Shown here one piece after another: positions 10,600 to 21,013 of a stretch of DNA of 64,000 nt. Position numbers and translations under genes: made by a program. The notes beneath the pieces were generated by a model that saw only the letters and a list, made by a program, of their open reading frames with translations, did no database searches and had not been told where the DNA came from. This DNA is from Euglena gracilis (taxonomy: Eukaryota; Euglenida; Euglenophyceae; Euglenales): the NCBI GenBank assembly GCA_039621445.1, contig CP154957.1, positions 37,852,654 through 37,916,653 on the forward strand. The letters run 5' to 3'. Positions within the stretch are counted from its first letter, which is position 1, and each line of letters begins with the position of its first letter.

Positions 10600-12500
10600 C
10601 TTATAGAATGCGTATTTGACACAATCCCCACCATTTCATCTTGCCTTGTTCCAACAAAAAGGTGATCCTGTTGCCAAGGTTGATGGCTTGCTTTTTTTTT
10701 GAAACAAAAAAAACAAAACAAAACATGTTTTTCTAAAAAAAAGTGTTTTTTATAAAAAAAACGTCATGGAGGGTTTGGAGGAAAAATTTTTGCAATGTTT
10801 TTTTAGAAAAAAGTTCATTTTTTATCTCTGCAGCATGCATTTTTGGGGGGTTGAAAACATGATTTTTTGCACCACAAAACACAGATTTGGAAATATTTTC
10901 ACACATAAAAAAAACTTTAGAGGTGGTGTTCCCCCCGTGACCCCCCCCTCGGCCAATTTTTTTTCTGAAAAAAACTTGGCCGGTGATGCCTAATTCGACA
11001 AAATATTAAGGTAGATTCCTATTTTGAGGCATAAATTTTGCAAAATTTAGAATGGTGATGCCTAATTTGGTGTCAAAATACTAATTTTAGGTTGGGGGAT
11101 TCCGAATTTAACGATTTTCCCCAAAAATTCGTTTTTGGTGATTCCTAATTTGGCCACCGAAATTGTGGTGTTCCCCCGTGACCCCCCCTTGACCCCCCCC
11201 CTCCGTGACTCGAACCACCCCCGAAAATTTTTCCTCAAAAAATGGTCATTTTGCAAGGAAAATGTCAATTTTTGCTTTTTCAAAAAAACATGTTTTTTTG
11301 GTGGTTTTTTTGGAAAAAAAAATGTTTTTTTTGTTGCTTTTTTATAATAAAAAAAACACACAAAAAAAACGTCCACCCTGCCTGTTGCTTGGTGGTTGGC
11401 AGGCAAGATGTCCGGCTTTCCTGTGAGGTGGCTTTTTGCCTTTGCAACTGTTTGGCAACGCATTTTCTCAACAATGGGTCACGGCGCCGTTCCCAACTTT
11501 CCGCCGCGGGAAAAGTTACCTTTCTATATCGTTCGTTGAACGAAGGCCATGGTGCTGACCCATCTGATGATTGTGACCTTGAGGATTGAGGGCACACCCC
11601 AAAAAAATCCCATTTTATTCGTGGTTGCTGTGTTCTGTTTGATGGCTGATGATTGAATTTTTCCCTTTTGTTTTTTTTTCATTTTGTTTTTTTGGCGTTA
11701 ACCCGTTGTTTTTTTAAAGAAACAAAAAAAATGCCAACTCTGAATACATAATGAAGGCACTGTGCACGACTATTAGGTCCCATGGGGTCACCCAAAATGA
11801 GCGTTTTTCGACCCCCCCGACCCCCCGTTTTTGGCCCAAAACCCATAGGTATTTGGTCATTCATGGGTCAATGAAGTCCAAAAAAAAAAAAGAACAAAAT
11901 GGGTATGGGAAGGTATGGGGGGGGGTCGCTGAGCTCTTATCTCTTTAGAGGAGCCATCACTAGACTCATCAGTGGCGTTCTCCTCTGGGCCGTCCGTCGA
12001 TGAGGGCTACCCTAATCGTCAACTCTTGAAGCTTCCAGCTTTTTTTTGAAGCCATCATTCCTTGAAACCAGAATGGAAGTGCAATTTGATATTCTGAAAA
12101 GTGTAAGAAACAAATATCAACTCATTCAGTTCTGGCTATTGAGTTGATATTTACTTTTTCTCTTTGAAGAGCAAATCAAATATCAGCCAACTCTGGTTGA
12201 AAAAAGCACCAAACGGGACCCCTTTACCTAATGCATCATCAGACACCACCCGCGAACAAGGCATGGCCTCCAAGGGCAAAGTGCGGAGGTGTTCAAAAAA
12301 AGGTGAGCAAAGACGTTGCGCACAGATCACTTTGCCCCACTGGGTTGCACTATTAGGCAAAGCCACACAGAAAAAATGGCATTTGGGTAAGGGTGAACGT
12401 GTACTCCAAGGGCAAAGCGCACAGTGGCATCCGCATTGTCAGCAATTGCGATCCCAGGTCGCGAACTGTCCCCCAAGGGTGCAGAAATGGGCGAGGCTTT
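10600..12500. other. Repeat debris without genes
   Basis: 10745-10850 is a diverged copy of the CGTCATGGAGGGTTTGG repeat that opens the duplicated units at 52412 and 58593. 10926-10950 and 11170-11215 carry the CCCCCGTGACCCCC core. 11270-11375 has T-run/A-run hairpins of the AAAAAACGYC type. 12112-12152 is a perfect 13-bp stem (AAATATCAACTCA) with a 15-nt loop. No gene is recognisable. Confidence 0.6.
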
Positions 12501-12560
12501 AAGTCGGTGACCCCCCCCCCCTACTCAGACTCAGGACAAAGCCGGTGACCCCCCTACGAT

Positions 12561-12606
12561 GGACTCAGGGTTGACAAAGCCGGTGGAGGGGCTTTGTCCT
12601 GAGTCC
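12561..12606. repeat. Subterminal hairpin of Y2
   Basis: GGACTCAGG and CAAAGCC on the left pair with GGCTTTG and CCTGAGTCC on the right. Confidence 0.8.
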
Positions 12607-12837
12607 GGTGGACCCACCCCCCAGTTTCAAACATCCGAAATGAATATGGTTGCAACCACATTTGGGAATGAAACAACAGCTGGATGGTTGTCAAGATAGC
12701 AAGAAGCCATCAAAGCACAGGGAGAATGGGAGCTGTCACCGAAAAAAAACTGATGCAGGCAAACGTCATGCCAATGGATCCAGGACAAAAAAAACGGAGG
12801 CAGACAGTTGGTGTAATCCTCGGAGGCTTGGCACGGC

Positions 12838-12960
12838 GGGGGGGGGGGGGGGTAGGGGGGTCCGAGGGTGGCCGCGCGGGCGGCGCGCGTCCTAAAATCC
12901 ATGATTTCTTTGGTCCAAAAAGTGGTCATTTTTGGCCATTTTCAGGCCATTTTTGATCGT
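12838..12960. repeat. GC-rich repeat, copy 1
   Basis: G run followed by GGCCGCGCGGGCGGCGCGCG and an AT-richer tail (CCAAAAAGTGGTCATTTTT). It is an inverted, diverged copy of part of 16390-16500 and ends the Y2 reading frame. Confidence 0.75.
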
Positions 12961-12965
12961 AAAAA

Positions 12966-13453
12966 CTGATTTTTGCTTTTGGGACGATTAATTGCTCAGG
13001 CTTCGTCAATTTGTACATCACAGCCAATGCGTTGACATAAGCTGTCAACGTCTGCGGAGCCCACTCACACATGGGCACCCAAGCCTGCTGACATGGAAGC
13101 TGCCTTTGTGCCTTGTGGGCAATCTTTTCAGCTTCCGTGTCAAAGATGGCATGCACCGTGAGGACATGCTTCGCAAAAGCGCACATGTACTCGTCCAAGT
13201 CATCGGTTTTGTAGCCTCTCACCTCACAAGTTTTCTGGAAATTGACAAGAGTTATATACCCTCCTTTCTGGTTTTTGGCGCTACCATCAAGCTGAGGCAC
13301 AGATTGTGAAAAAATGTCCCCAAAAAGGACCGTGTCCGCAGATTCCTTCTTTGGAGTGGATTTTGTGAAATCCTTTAATTTCGCCAAAAAAGCAGTTGGG
13401 GTTGGTGTGGGTCCCAAGCCAGCCTCGGCAACGACAACGGCCTGTGCCGGCAT
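12966..13453 (-). pseudogene. N-terminal fragment of YR-PHD protein (Y2)
   Basis: Starts at the ATG at 13453, just after a splice-acceptor-like tract (CTGTCTCCCGCAG), the same arrangement as Y1. Shared family landmarks are TVLFGDIF, VNFQKTCEVRGYKTDDLDEY and TLTAYVNALAVMYKLTKP, which align in order with FGDRF, DFQKVCNLRGATFDAMDDW and TLTTMVNALAALYRGLP in Y3. The arginine box and the zinc finger are missing because the frame runs into the GC-rich repeat near 12960. It is therefore a broken copy. Confidence 0.5.
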
Positions 13454-13564
13454 CCTCTTGGCTGCGGGAGACAGGGCACGCACAAAAAAAAAACACAATT
13501 TTCCTCATTAGGGGGTCACCAGCTTTGTCCTGAGTCCGGGAGAGGGGGGGGGGTTCACTGACTT

Positions 13565-15426
13565 AAAGGAAGACCCCCCCCTCCACCGGTTTTGTCCTGG
13601 GTCTGGGAGAAGGGGGGGGGTCTTTCTTGATATAGAGGGCCGGTCTCGGAAAAAAAACCTACACACACAACCCCCCCAATTATTACCCGTGGGCTGGTTG
13701 AAGTGCATTTTTGAAAATGAACCATCATTGAACCTCAAACCTGGCCTCACAAACCAAGCACCAAAGGGGGGACACCTTTGTTTTCTTCGCTTTTTGCCTT
13801 ATCTGGCTGTTTTGCTTGTTCTTCATTTTGCTTCTTTGAATTCGTTTTTTTTTTCCGCTGGCGCTCTTCTGTTAAAAAACTCAGGATGATATAAAGCCTA
13901 AATTTAGGCCTAAATGCTTCACCCCAACCAACCTAAACTAAACTAAACTAAATCCTGCCCCTGTCTCTTCCTTACAACAGAACATATAGAGAACTTCTTC
14001 CACAGGAATCCTGGGGTTGGAATTTCGTCCATTCCCCATGGCAACTGCGCCGAAACCTGCCCGGTGCGGTGCAGCCGCCCCAGCAGCGCCGGCATCGCCG
14101 TCCAGCGGGTGTGCACCACGACGCCCCACTCCCACTCTGCCGCGCCCTCCGCCGCCGGCGGTGGGGGCGGCACGCCCACTGCCTCCCACCCAGGGCCTCT
14201 TTTCTTGCCCTCGCTCTGCGGGATGACCATTTGGGGATCCAAAGAACATTTGGATATTCTTTGGGCATTCTTCACAGCACACAATATCACTCCTACCCCT
14301 GGTCGACCAGTCCCAAGGATCCTGGCAACTTCCTACATTGACAGGTTGGACAGCAGCAGGACCCTGACAATTCCTGGTCACGACACTGACGGGCTTTCGG
14401 GCGGACAACTTCCTTGGGGGGGGGTGGCACAGGATACATTTGGGTAAAGAAAATTGGGTGAGCAAAGGCCTGGATGGAGAAAACTGGTGGAAAATCTGGA
14501 AGGAGAGATATAATTGGAGGTCTTGGGTTAACGTGACCCAGAATGTGAAAATTGGAGACTTACTAAACAAATGCAACCTTTAATATCTTGTCCAACTCGG
14601 ATTTGAGGAAAAAAATGCGGAACCAACACAACAATCTAATTGATCCAAACCTCAAATTATTACCTCCAAATCGGCACCAGTTTGGTGATTTTTTAAATAA
14701 AAGATTCCCAAAAAACCAGCAGAAATAAATATGGAGTCCTTGGCCAAGAAGCTTCGGAAAAAAAGAGGAGTTTTGTGATGTTGTCCACACCAGTGTTCTC
14801 CATTTTCTTTCAAACAGAAAAAAAACCCTGGTTCTGGCAGCGCTGGCTTTCCAGCTGAGTCAGCCATCCGTCCAGTGCCCGTCCGAGGGCAGCAGCATGC
14901 CTTTTGGCTCAGATTGCGAAAACACACATCGTTGGGTCAATGGCGACTGATTTGTTGATCATTTCGTCGATAGACAATCCTGACAAAATGATGGGGAATG
15001 CAGCATACAGGAGGGAAAGAACCGGAGGGAAGATAAAAAATTGATTTTTAGGGAAAAAAGTTGGCAGGATTTGCCTCAAAGCCTCCCAACGTCAGTGGTT
15101 GTTATTTTTTTCACCAAAAAAATTGGTTTATTTTTTTTCATGTGTCACTAATTGGCCTTTTTCGAGAATTTTTGCTTGTTGTCAAAAAAAAATGCTTTTT
15201 GAAATCTTCCCTTGAATTTTACTCGTAGAAAGATGATAAAATACACAACAATGTCAAAAATGCTTATCATAGGCGGCACATCTCGCACTTCAGCTTTTTT
15301 TTGATCGATTTGCAAAATTTCGCAAACCGACCAAAAATCATTTTGAGCGCTGGCGTCACAAGGGGTGAGAGCGAGAGGGAGCAGCCGCGGCCGACCGCGG
15401 TTCCAACCAGCACCGACCATCCACTA
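13565..15426. other. No recognisable gene
   Basis: Contains a second G/C-run remnant like the Y2 terminus (13580-13620) and a GC-rich segment (14040-14220) inside an unassigned minus-strand frame of about 210 codons. An AT-rich stretch (14580-15300) follows. Nothing resembles a known domain. Confidence 0.5.
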
Positions 15427-15560
15427 TTATTCCGTTCCAACCCCCCCCCCAACCCCCCACCGCCCCCCCCCCCCACAACACCCCACACCCCCCCCCCCCC
15501 CCCCCCCCCCCCCCACACCCCCCCCACACCCCCCACACCCCCACACCCCCCAACACCCCT
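15427..15560. repeat. Poly-C / CCCCACA low-complexity tract
   Basis: About 130 bp almost wholly C with scattered A; the opposite strand would be a strong G-quadruplex former. Proline or glycine frames here are artefacts. Confidence 0.95.
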
Positions 15561-15628
15561 CATCCATAGGGTCAGCAGGCTCCTCCTGGCTTGTGTTGTT
15601 CTCCTCGGCTCCAACAGGTAAAGCCAAA

Positions 15629-16027
15629 TCAGACAGGACAGAACAGGAGGCAAAGGGGCATCAGGCGGCGGCACAGGGATGGCAGGGTCAGTGGTTGCTG
15701 GGAGGAGGACATGCTTGCACTGCGATGGGTATAGGAGCAGACATCGATGGTTGTGGCGAAGGTGAGCATTGTTTGAACTTCAAGTTTCTTTGACCTTGGA
15801 CCTTCGTCGTTCCAAAGCCCCATTGTATGAAGTTCTTCGCGGGAGTCAGCATGTGTTCGTAGACGATTTGCAAGGCCGACAATGAACCACGTTGAATTAT
15901 TGAGTTTGTGGGAAGCACCAGGAACTTGGGTTGCACATCCTTGACAAACACCAATGTAATAACTCTTATTTATTGGCTTGCTCTTGTTGAAGCATCGCCA
16001 AACAGCATCCTCTTGGCGTCCAGGCAT
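15629..16027 (-). pseudogene. BED-like zinc-finger fragment
   Basis: About 132 codons from the ATG at 16027. The first 60 residues have the spacing of a BED-type finger: DAVWRCF, then CQGC, then a hydrophobic stretch ending in LANRLRTH. BED fingers sit at the N-terminus of many hAT transposases, so this may be the front of a lost hAT gene; a hAT C-terminus exists at 28174-28380 but is not linked to it. The frame continues upstream through a GC-rich repeat, which I do not count as coding. Downstream residues are unrecognised. The assignment rests on a weak motif. Confidence 0.35.
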
Positions 16028-16074
16028 GTTAAAAAAGAGACTGCAATGAGAAGAAGAAGCTGTAAAACGGTCGG

Positions 16075-16550
16075 GGGGGGGCGGGATTTTGGGAAGAAAA
16101 AAATTTTTTGTGGCACATAAAAGGCTAGGCGCGCCGCTCAGGGGGGGTCCGGGACCCCCCCCCCTGCGCGGCCCCTGCGCGGCCGCCCGCGCGGCCGCTC
16201 GCCCCCCCCCCCTGGACCCCCCCACTGTGCCTAGCAGAGACAAGAAATTTTTTTGTGAAAAAATCGCAACTTTTTTGAGGCCCAAAAATGACCCAAAATG
16301 ACCATTTTTGACATAAAACGGTAAATTTGGGGGCCGCGCGCTCTGCGGGCGGGCCAAAAAAAGCACTTTTTTGGTCAAAAAAGGCCCCAAAATGTCAAAA
16401 AATGACCACTTTTTGGACCCGAAAATCACCGATTTTAGGATGCGCGCCGCCCGCGCGGCGCGCATCCTACCCCCTCCCCCCCCCCCCCCGCGCGGCCGCT
16501 CGCTCCCCCTCAGCCCCCCCCGCTGTGCCCAGCCTCCATATGTGGGCATT
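16075..16550. repeat. GC-rich composite repeat, copy 2
   Basis: Two direct copies of a module with GCGCGGCCGCTCGC and CTGTGCC flank an AT-richer centre. A near-perfect palindrome (GGATGCGCGCCGCCCG pairing with its complement) lies at 16438-16468. It is related in inverse orientation to 12838-12960. Confidence 0.75.
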
Positions 16551-16559
16551 TTTTTGTTG

Positions 16560-17028
16560 TAAATGCCATTTTCAATCGTTCAAAGGGCGTTTACCGTCTC
16601 AGCTGCCTTTGGCAGCCACCTTACCAGTTGAAATCGCATCTCTAGAAAATGAAATTGCAAAAATCCATTACCGTCTCGGCCACCTTTGGCGGCCAGAACC
16701 TTTTCTGCTGGTTTCACTGCCTGAAATCTAGGGAACGTAGCAAAGGGTATTTGACCGACAACTTTTTTCTGCTTCCGAAGCTGACTTTTTTGGCACCCCA
16801 TATCATTTTTGGCTTGGCTGTTTGAATGCAAAAATCATTGCCCATGAGTGGTGTTGAGGACCCCCTCCATCCATTTTTCTTGACCAGCCGAGTTTCACCC
16901 AAACTCCGCAGGTCAATTTCAATGAAAGTGCTCAAATTTGCAAAAAAGAAATAAAAAAATGGCTTCGCCCCCCCCCCCCCCACGTTGCGAATTCGACAGT
17001 TCGGTTGAGTTCGGAGGATTTATGTCGA
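16560..17028. other. No recognisable feature
   Basis: Includes a short duplicated phrase (TTTACCGTCTCAGC / TTACCGTCTCGGC, 16590 and 16669) and a C run near 16970. No gene. Confidence 0.5.
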
Positions 17029-17152
17029 GAACTGTGTCCAAGACTACGGTTCGGGCGTGAAGCTGGGGCCTAGGACATCGGTTCGGGCGTTAGCCCGAAC
17101 CGATGTCCTAGGCCCCGGCTTCACGCCCGAACCATAGTCTTGGACACAGTTC
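17029..17152. repeat. 60-bp-arm palindrome at left edge of Y3
   Basis: Arms 17029-17088 and 17093-17152 match at 58 of 60 positions around the loop GTTA. The arm core is GGTTCGGGCGTGAAG. The next 50 bp contain a further degenerate part-copy (GGCTTCTCGCCCGAACC). This would extrude as a large cruciform. Confidence 0.95.
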
Positions 17153-17311
17153 CTTGAAACCGGGTATTGGAGGCTCTGGCTTCTCGCCCGAACCAACGTC
17201 TAGCACACACGGTCATGTAACTCGTTTTTACCCAGCATTTTCTACCAAGATGATGCCCGGTGCCGTCACAACCGTTGCAGTCAATGCGATCCCCCCCACC
17301 CGGCACAATTT

Positions 17312-18365
17312 TTGGCCGGGGCTGCCGCCACACCTCGGACGGCAGCCGCCGGTCACAAACAGTTGTTCGGGGATAGATTTGTTGGAAGTTGCCCCAAAGG
17401 AGGTTTGGCGAAAAACCAACTGGTTGCTTTTGCGGCAGCCCAGGATTTCCAAAAGGTTTGTAACCTTCGAGGGGCAACTTTTGATGCGATGGACGACTGG
17501 CTGTCATTTGCACTTTGGACGGTTACCCCCCAAATGTCTTTTTGGCAATGGGGATCCACAGCAAGAGGCAGCCGCCGTTCATAGAAGACAAATTTGCGCA
17601 AGTGCCAACGTCCAGGATCGTTCCTGGATCCCAACCACGTTGACTACCATGGTCAACGCTTTGGCTGCATTGTACAGGGGTTTGCCCTCTCGGGTCGGGG
17701 CTTTCATGCCCTCGTTATAAGACCACCATCCGCAATTTTGTGCTCTTTTCAAGGCTGCTTCTCTTCGTGAGAAGCGGCGATAGGCGGAGGAAGAGGAGGT
17801 CCCTGTTGTGTCCGAGGAAGAAATTTTGCGCTTGTTCGAGAAGACCAACCGGTCAAGTTTCCTGGAAAGCCAGAGGTTGAACATCCTCCTGATTGCGTAC
17901 AACTCAGACCAAAGGCCTGAGATGTTTTTGGAGCTGACGGTGGGGTGTTTTCACCCATCAGAGCGGGAGGGGGGCACCGAAGTTTTGGTGAAGTATCCAA
18001 AACAGAAATCGGCCCAGTGCAATCAGGAAAACGCCGGAAAGCCCTTGCGGGAGCAACTCATGATGCCGCGGGAGAACCCCAAACTTTGCGGGGTGGAGGC
18101 GTGGCGGCGGCAGAAGGCAGAAGGCTCGTGCCAGATGCCGCCGCCCCCTCGGTGCCTTTTTGGCGTCGTGCCTCGACTTACACCAGGACACCGGGCCTGG
18201 TCATGGCGTCGTACCCAACTTTTTACGGGGCAGCGTGTTGGGAGGCATCTGACGCTGACGGATGTCCGCAATGTGGTGGTGCTGTGGGTTTGCGGGGAGG
18301 GAAGCGCAAAGTAGTTTGTGACTCCTGCCACCTACCATGGCATTTTGCCTGTGCGGGTCTGACCC
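17312..18365 (+). pseudogene. YR-PHD protein, frameshifted (Y3)
   Basis: The plus-strand coding remnant is spread over three frames. Frame one (17312-17584) has FGDRF and FQKVCNLRGATFDAMDDW. Frame two (to 17720) has TLTTMVNALAALYRGLP. The third (17808-18150) carries RLNILLIAYNSDQRPEMFLEL, the counterpart of the Y1 arginine box, followed by TEVLVKYPKQKSAQCNQ, which would be the strand region holding the recombinase lysine. A change of frame then gives a PHD-like start: CPQCGG, VVCDSCHLPWHFAC. The finger breaks off at 18365, where a G/C-run insertion begins. The longest version of the family in the window, yet HxxR and Tyr still cannot be identified. Confidence 0.5.
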
Positions 18366-18643
18366 TGCCCCCCCCCCCGGTATGGGTCGTGGGTGTGTCC
18401 TGGGGGGTTGGTACACCCCTCCCCCCCCTCTCCAAGGGCCTCGCCACGCCATTTACCCCCCCCCTAGCCGGACCCCCTCGCCACGCCACCGGCGATTTCG
18501 CAATTTTTGAACGAAAATTTTGTTGGAAAACCATGGTACACCCCTCCCCACCCCCTGGTCGCCGACCCCTCGCCACGCCATTTATCCCCCCCCCCCCCCC
18601 CCCATTCGGACCCCCTCGCCACGGCGTACCAACCCCCCCCCCC
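18366..18643. mobile_element. MITE-like insert with GTACACCCCTCC direct repeats
   Basis: Bounded by C runs. TTGGTAC (18408) and GTACCAA (18626) form short inverted ends, and a module of about 75 bp containing CTCGCCACGCCATTTA occurs twice in direct orientation. A related piece in reverse orientation is at 23019-23110. It interrupts the Y3 zinc finger. Confidence 0.6.
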
Positions 18644-18918
18644 TGACTGCAAGTAGTTTCCCCAATTGAAAAATACAGCAAAACAATTGCTTTGTAATCG
18701 CAGCGGCCGTGGCGCAACGTTGCTTGCCTAGCACCTCACCTGCCGTCTGATCTTCCACCGTTCTTCCCACGTTTCGCGTCATCCCAACGTCGTGGAAACC
18801 AGCGAATGTCATGCCGGCGCCTGCCCTGTAATTCGGGGATATGCTTCACGCCATGGTTTTGGGCACTTTCGGGGCGTTTTTTTTTGCCCAAAATTTTCAA
18901 AAAATGCTGAACCCGATT

Positions 18919-19130
18919 TCATGCCCTGTAATTCGTGTTCACCCTGAACACAATTATCAGGGCATGAAATCGGGTTCAGGAATTATCGCCCTGTAATTCG
19001 TGTTCACCACGATTATCAGGGCATGAAATCGGGTTCAGGAACTATCGCCCTGTAATTTGTGTTAACCCTAAACACGATTATCAGGGCATGAAATTGGGTT
19101 CAGGAATTATCGCCCTGTAATTCGTGTTCA
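18919..19130. repeat. Tandem hairpin units (CCCTGTAATTCGTG)
   Basis: Three to four units of roughly 60-70 bp. Each unit pairs GCCCTGTAATTCGTG with CACAATTATCAGGGC, so every unit is itself a hairpin. Differences between units are single bases and short gaps. Confidence 0.9.
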
Positions 19131-19255
19131 CTCGGAAAACGAGATATGGCGCCCGGTCCCCCCCCCCCCCAACGGCCCCCACAATGCTTGGTCGATGTTC
19201 AGCCTGGAGCTTAACGGTTGCTGGAGTTTACTGCACATTTTCGCTACGGAGGCGT

Positions 19256-19375
19256 GCGGACGGACGGACGGACGGACGGACGGACGGATGGACGGCTAGA
19301 GAAAATTCCTTTCACCTAGACGGACGGCTGGACAGGGTGCATTTTGGCCGGACGGACGGACGGCTAGGTTGGTCT
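19256..19375. repeat. (GGAC)n tract
   Basis: Tandem GGAC/CGGACGGACGG with GGCTGGAC variants; related tracts lie at 20474-20532 and 22075-22205. Confidence 0.9.
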
Positions 19376-19387
19376 CAAAATCGCGAA

Positions 19388-20440
19388 ATGTCTCGCTCTT
19401 TACTACGCGCGTTCGTCCCTTCTCCAGCCATGACCCGGATGGAAGCAGTGGCACGTGCCTCCACGGGAGATACTGGGTTGTCGACAGCGGCTTTGGTTCA
19501 GATCCTTGCACACACTGCAGAACAGAAGAAAACAAAAAGAGACTGGATGAGCCGGACAGTTGACTGGGCCCGCAGGCACGTGGTGGAATGTCATGAGCTT
19601 CCGCACAAAGAGATTGGCAGGCTGCTGAACATTGTGTGGAAGAGGTGGCAGAGGGCAGAGGCGGCTGCAAACTTGCGGAGGGAGATGGTGACAGAGAAGA
19701 GGGCCCAGGTGCCAAGTCTGTGCTTTCGTGAATTCCCGTGTCTGTCCGCCTCAGGGTCCCCCATCCACGGCCAAATCAGTCGCCCAGTTCGACGGTGCAG
19801 GCTGCCGCTCCGTCCCACATTTGGGCATCCCGTTGTAGGACAGTGCGGACTCGACCTCATGGGTACAGGCAGCCGTTGCTGAAGTTATTGAGGTATTTTG
19901 ACGTAATTTGTTTCTGAGGGGAGTTTATTTTATTTTTCTGCTTGCACAGGAACAGCCTGACGTGGTTCCTGTGGACGATGTTGAAGCTGTTGATGCAAGT
20001 GCCGTTGAAGACACGGAAGCATCAATGAATGAGGTTTGTGACATCTGCCATCACAAGTTTTTAAGTAAACCCCCCCCAAATAACACCCCCCCAAATAACA
20101 CCCCCCCCCAAATAACACCCCCCCCCCCTCGGGGGCCGATTTCGAGCGCCCAAATAACACACCCCCCTTTTTTCCTTTGGTTTTCCATGTAAAAATACCC
20201 CCCCCCGCCCAAATACCCCCGCCCCCCGGGGGCCCCAGTTCGGGGCCCCAAAAAACCCCCCGGGGGGGGGGGTGTTATTTGGGGGGGGGGGGGGGGTTAA
20301 ACAAGGTCTGGTATCTCACAAAGCCTATAAGCATGGATCTGAAAAACGGGGTATGATGTTGCCGTGCATGTATTGCGGACGCAATATTGCAGCCGCTGGT
20401 TTGGGAAGTCATCGTCGAGTTTGTGCCCGACGTTCCAGTG
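19388..20440 (+). CDS. C2H2 zinc-finger gene fragment split by a MITE
   Basis: Exon 1 (19388-19708) encodes a basic, helical, unrecognised region. A GT..AG intron 19709-19949 joins in phase 0; the donor is CAG|GTGCC and the acceptor TTGCACAG. Exon 2 is acidic (DVVPVDDVEAVDASAVED), then gives CDICHHKF, the first half of a C2H2 finger. At 20070 a 228-bp MITE with a TAAA target duplication interrupts the finger. Dropping the insert and one TAAA keeps the frame and supplies SHKAYKH, giving C-x2-C-x12-H-x4-H. A second finger follows, CMYCGRNIAAAGLGSHRRVC. The C-terminus beyond about 20440 runs into GGAC repeats and is unknown. It may be a host gene or another element's gene. Confidence 0.5.
20070..20297. 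mobile_element. 228-bp MITE with CCCCAAATAACACC ends
   Basis: The left end has repeated AAATAACA cores between C runs; the right end is GTGTTATTTGGGG followed by a long G run, in inverted orientation. The target duplication is TAAA (20066-20069, 20298-20301). It has no coding capacity. The left boundary resembles the Tigger-like end at 54151 (AGTAAA then eight C then AAATA). Confidence 0.8.
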
Positions 20441-20473
20441 GACAGACACTTCTGGTGCTTCCCGGCCATTGGA

Positions 20474-20760
20474 GGCGGACGGACGGACGGACGGACGGCT
20501 GGTGAAAAAAGCGAAGGTCCGGACGGACGGCTGACCTTGTGGGCTTGGTCCAGACGGCTGAAGAAAATGCACTTGGTCCAGCTAGCCGGCTAGCCGGCTG
20601 GCCGGCTGGCCGGCTGGCCGGCTGGCCGGCCGGGTCTTTGGAAGCGCAGGCGTCTCAGTGCACGCGACTCTGGAACTGGGGTGGCTGCCCAGCCACCATC
20701 TGGCTAGCTGCGGCTAGCCGCGGCTGGCTGGCTGGCAAAAAAAAAGGAGGAGGTCGGCCA
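20474..20760. repeat. GGAC and GGCTGGCC palindromic repeats
   Basis: A GGAC tract, then tandem GGCTGGCC/GGCTAGCC (20580-20636), then GCGGCTAGCCGCGGCTGGC followed by an A run and GGAGGAGGTC. The last combination recurs at 29862-30030, 31150-31270, 45575-45690 and 47270-47430 and is self-complementary. Confidence 0.85.
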
Positions 20761-20850
20761 GCCAAGATTTGGTGTTCTGTCCCGAAACTTTCTTCCGCTT
20801 CATTTTGTTAGACTAGTCCTTTTCCTCTTTTGATATTGAGAAGTGTATCG

Positions 20851-20882
20851 TGCACACAGCGGTTCAAACCCCGCTGTGTGCA
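20851..20882 (+). other. Collapsed tRNA-like remnant
   Basis: Compared with 46951-47021, the D-arm and anticodon arm are deleted. What is left is a hairpin in which TGCACACAGCGG pairs with CCGCTGTGTGCA around the loop TTCAAACC. Confidence 0.5.
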
Positions 20883-21013
20883 AGTTTTCCTCACTGGAAC
20901 TGTCATTTTTTTGAAGAAATTATGAATCACCCTCACGCAAAAAATGCTTGCATTCCCAATTCTTCTCCTTCAGTGTCACAATGCCGGGTGGAAGTACAGG
21001 GTGCTGAAATGAA

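Larger units (their letters stand above)
12501..13564 (-). mobile_element. YR-PHD element Y2 bounded by imperfect TIRs
   Basis: The ends 12501-12555 and 13511-13564 are inverted, imperfect copies: AAGTCGGTGA, a C run, ACTCAGGACAAAG, then CCGGTGACCCCC. A hairpin (12561-12606) with arms GGACTCAGG..CAAAGCC lies just inside the left end, as in Y1 and Y4. The single minus-strand coding segment is the N-terminal half of the YR-PHD protein, and an unrelated GC-rich repeat (12838-12960) cuts it off. Confidence 0.6.

Noticed and set aside
13938-14576. 212-codon minus-strand protein
   Set aside because: Composition changes sharply at a GC-rich patch and three frames are open there; no motif seen.
15301-15793. 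Proline-rich protein across the poly-C tract
   Set aside because: Low-complexity artefact open in several frames.
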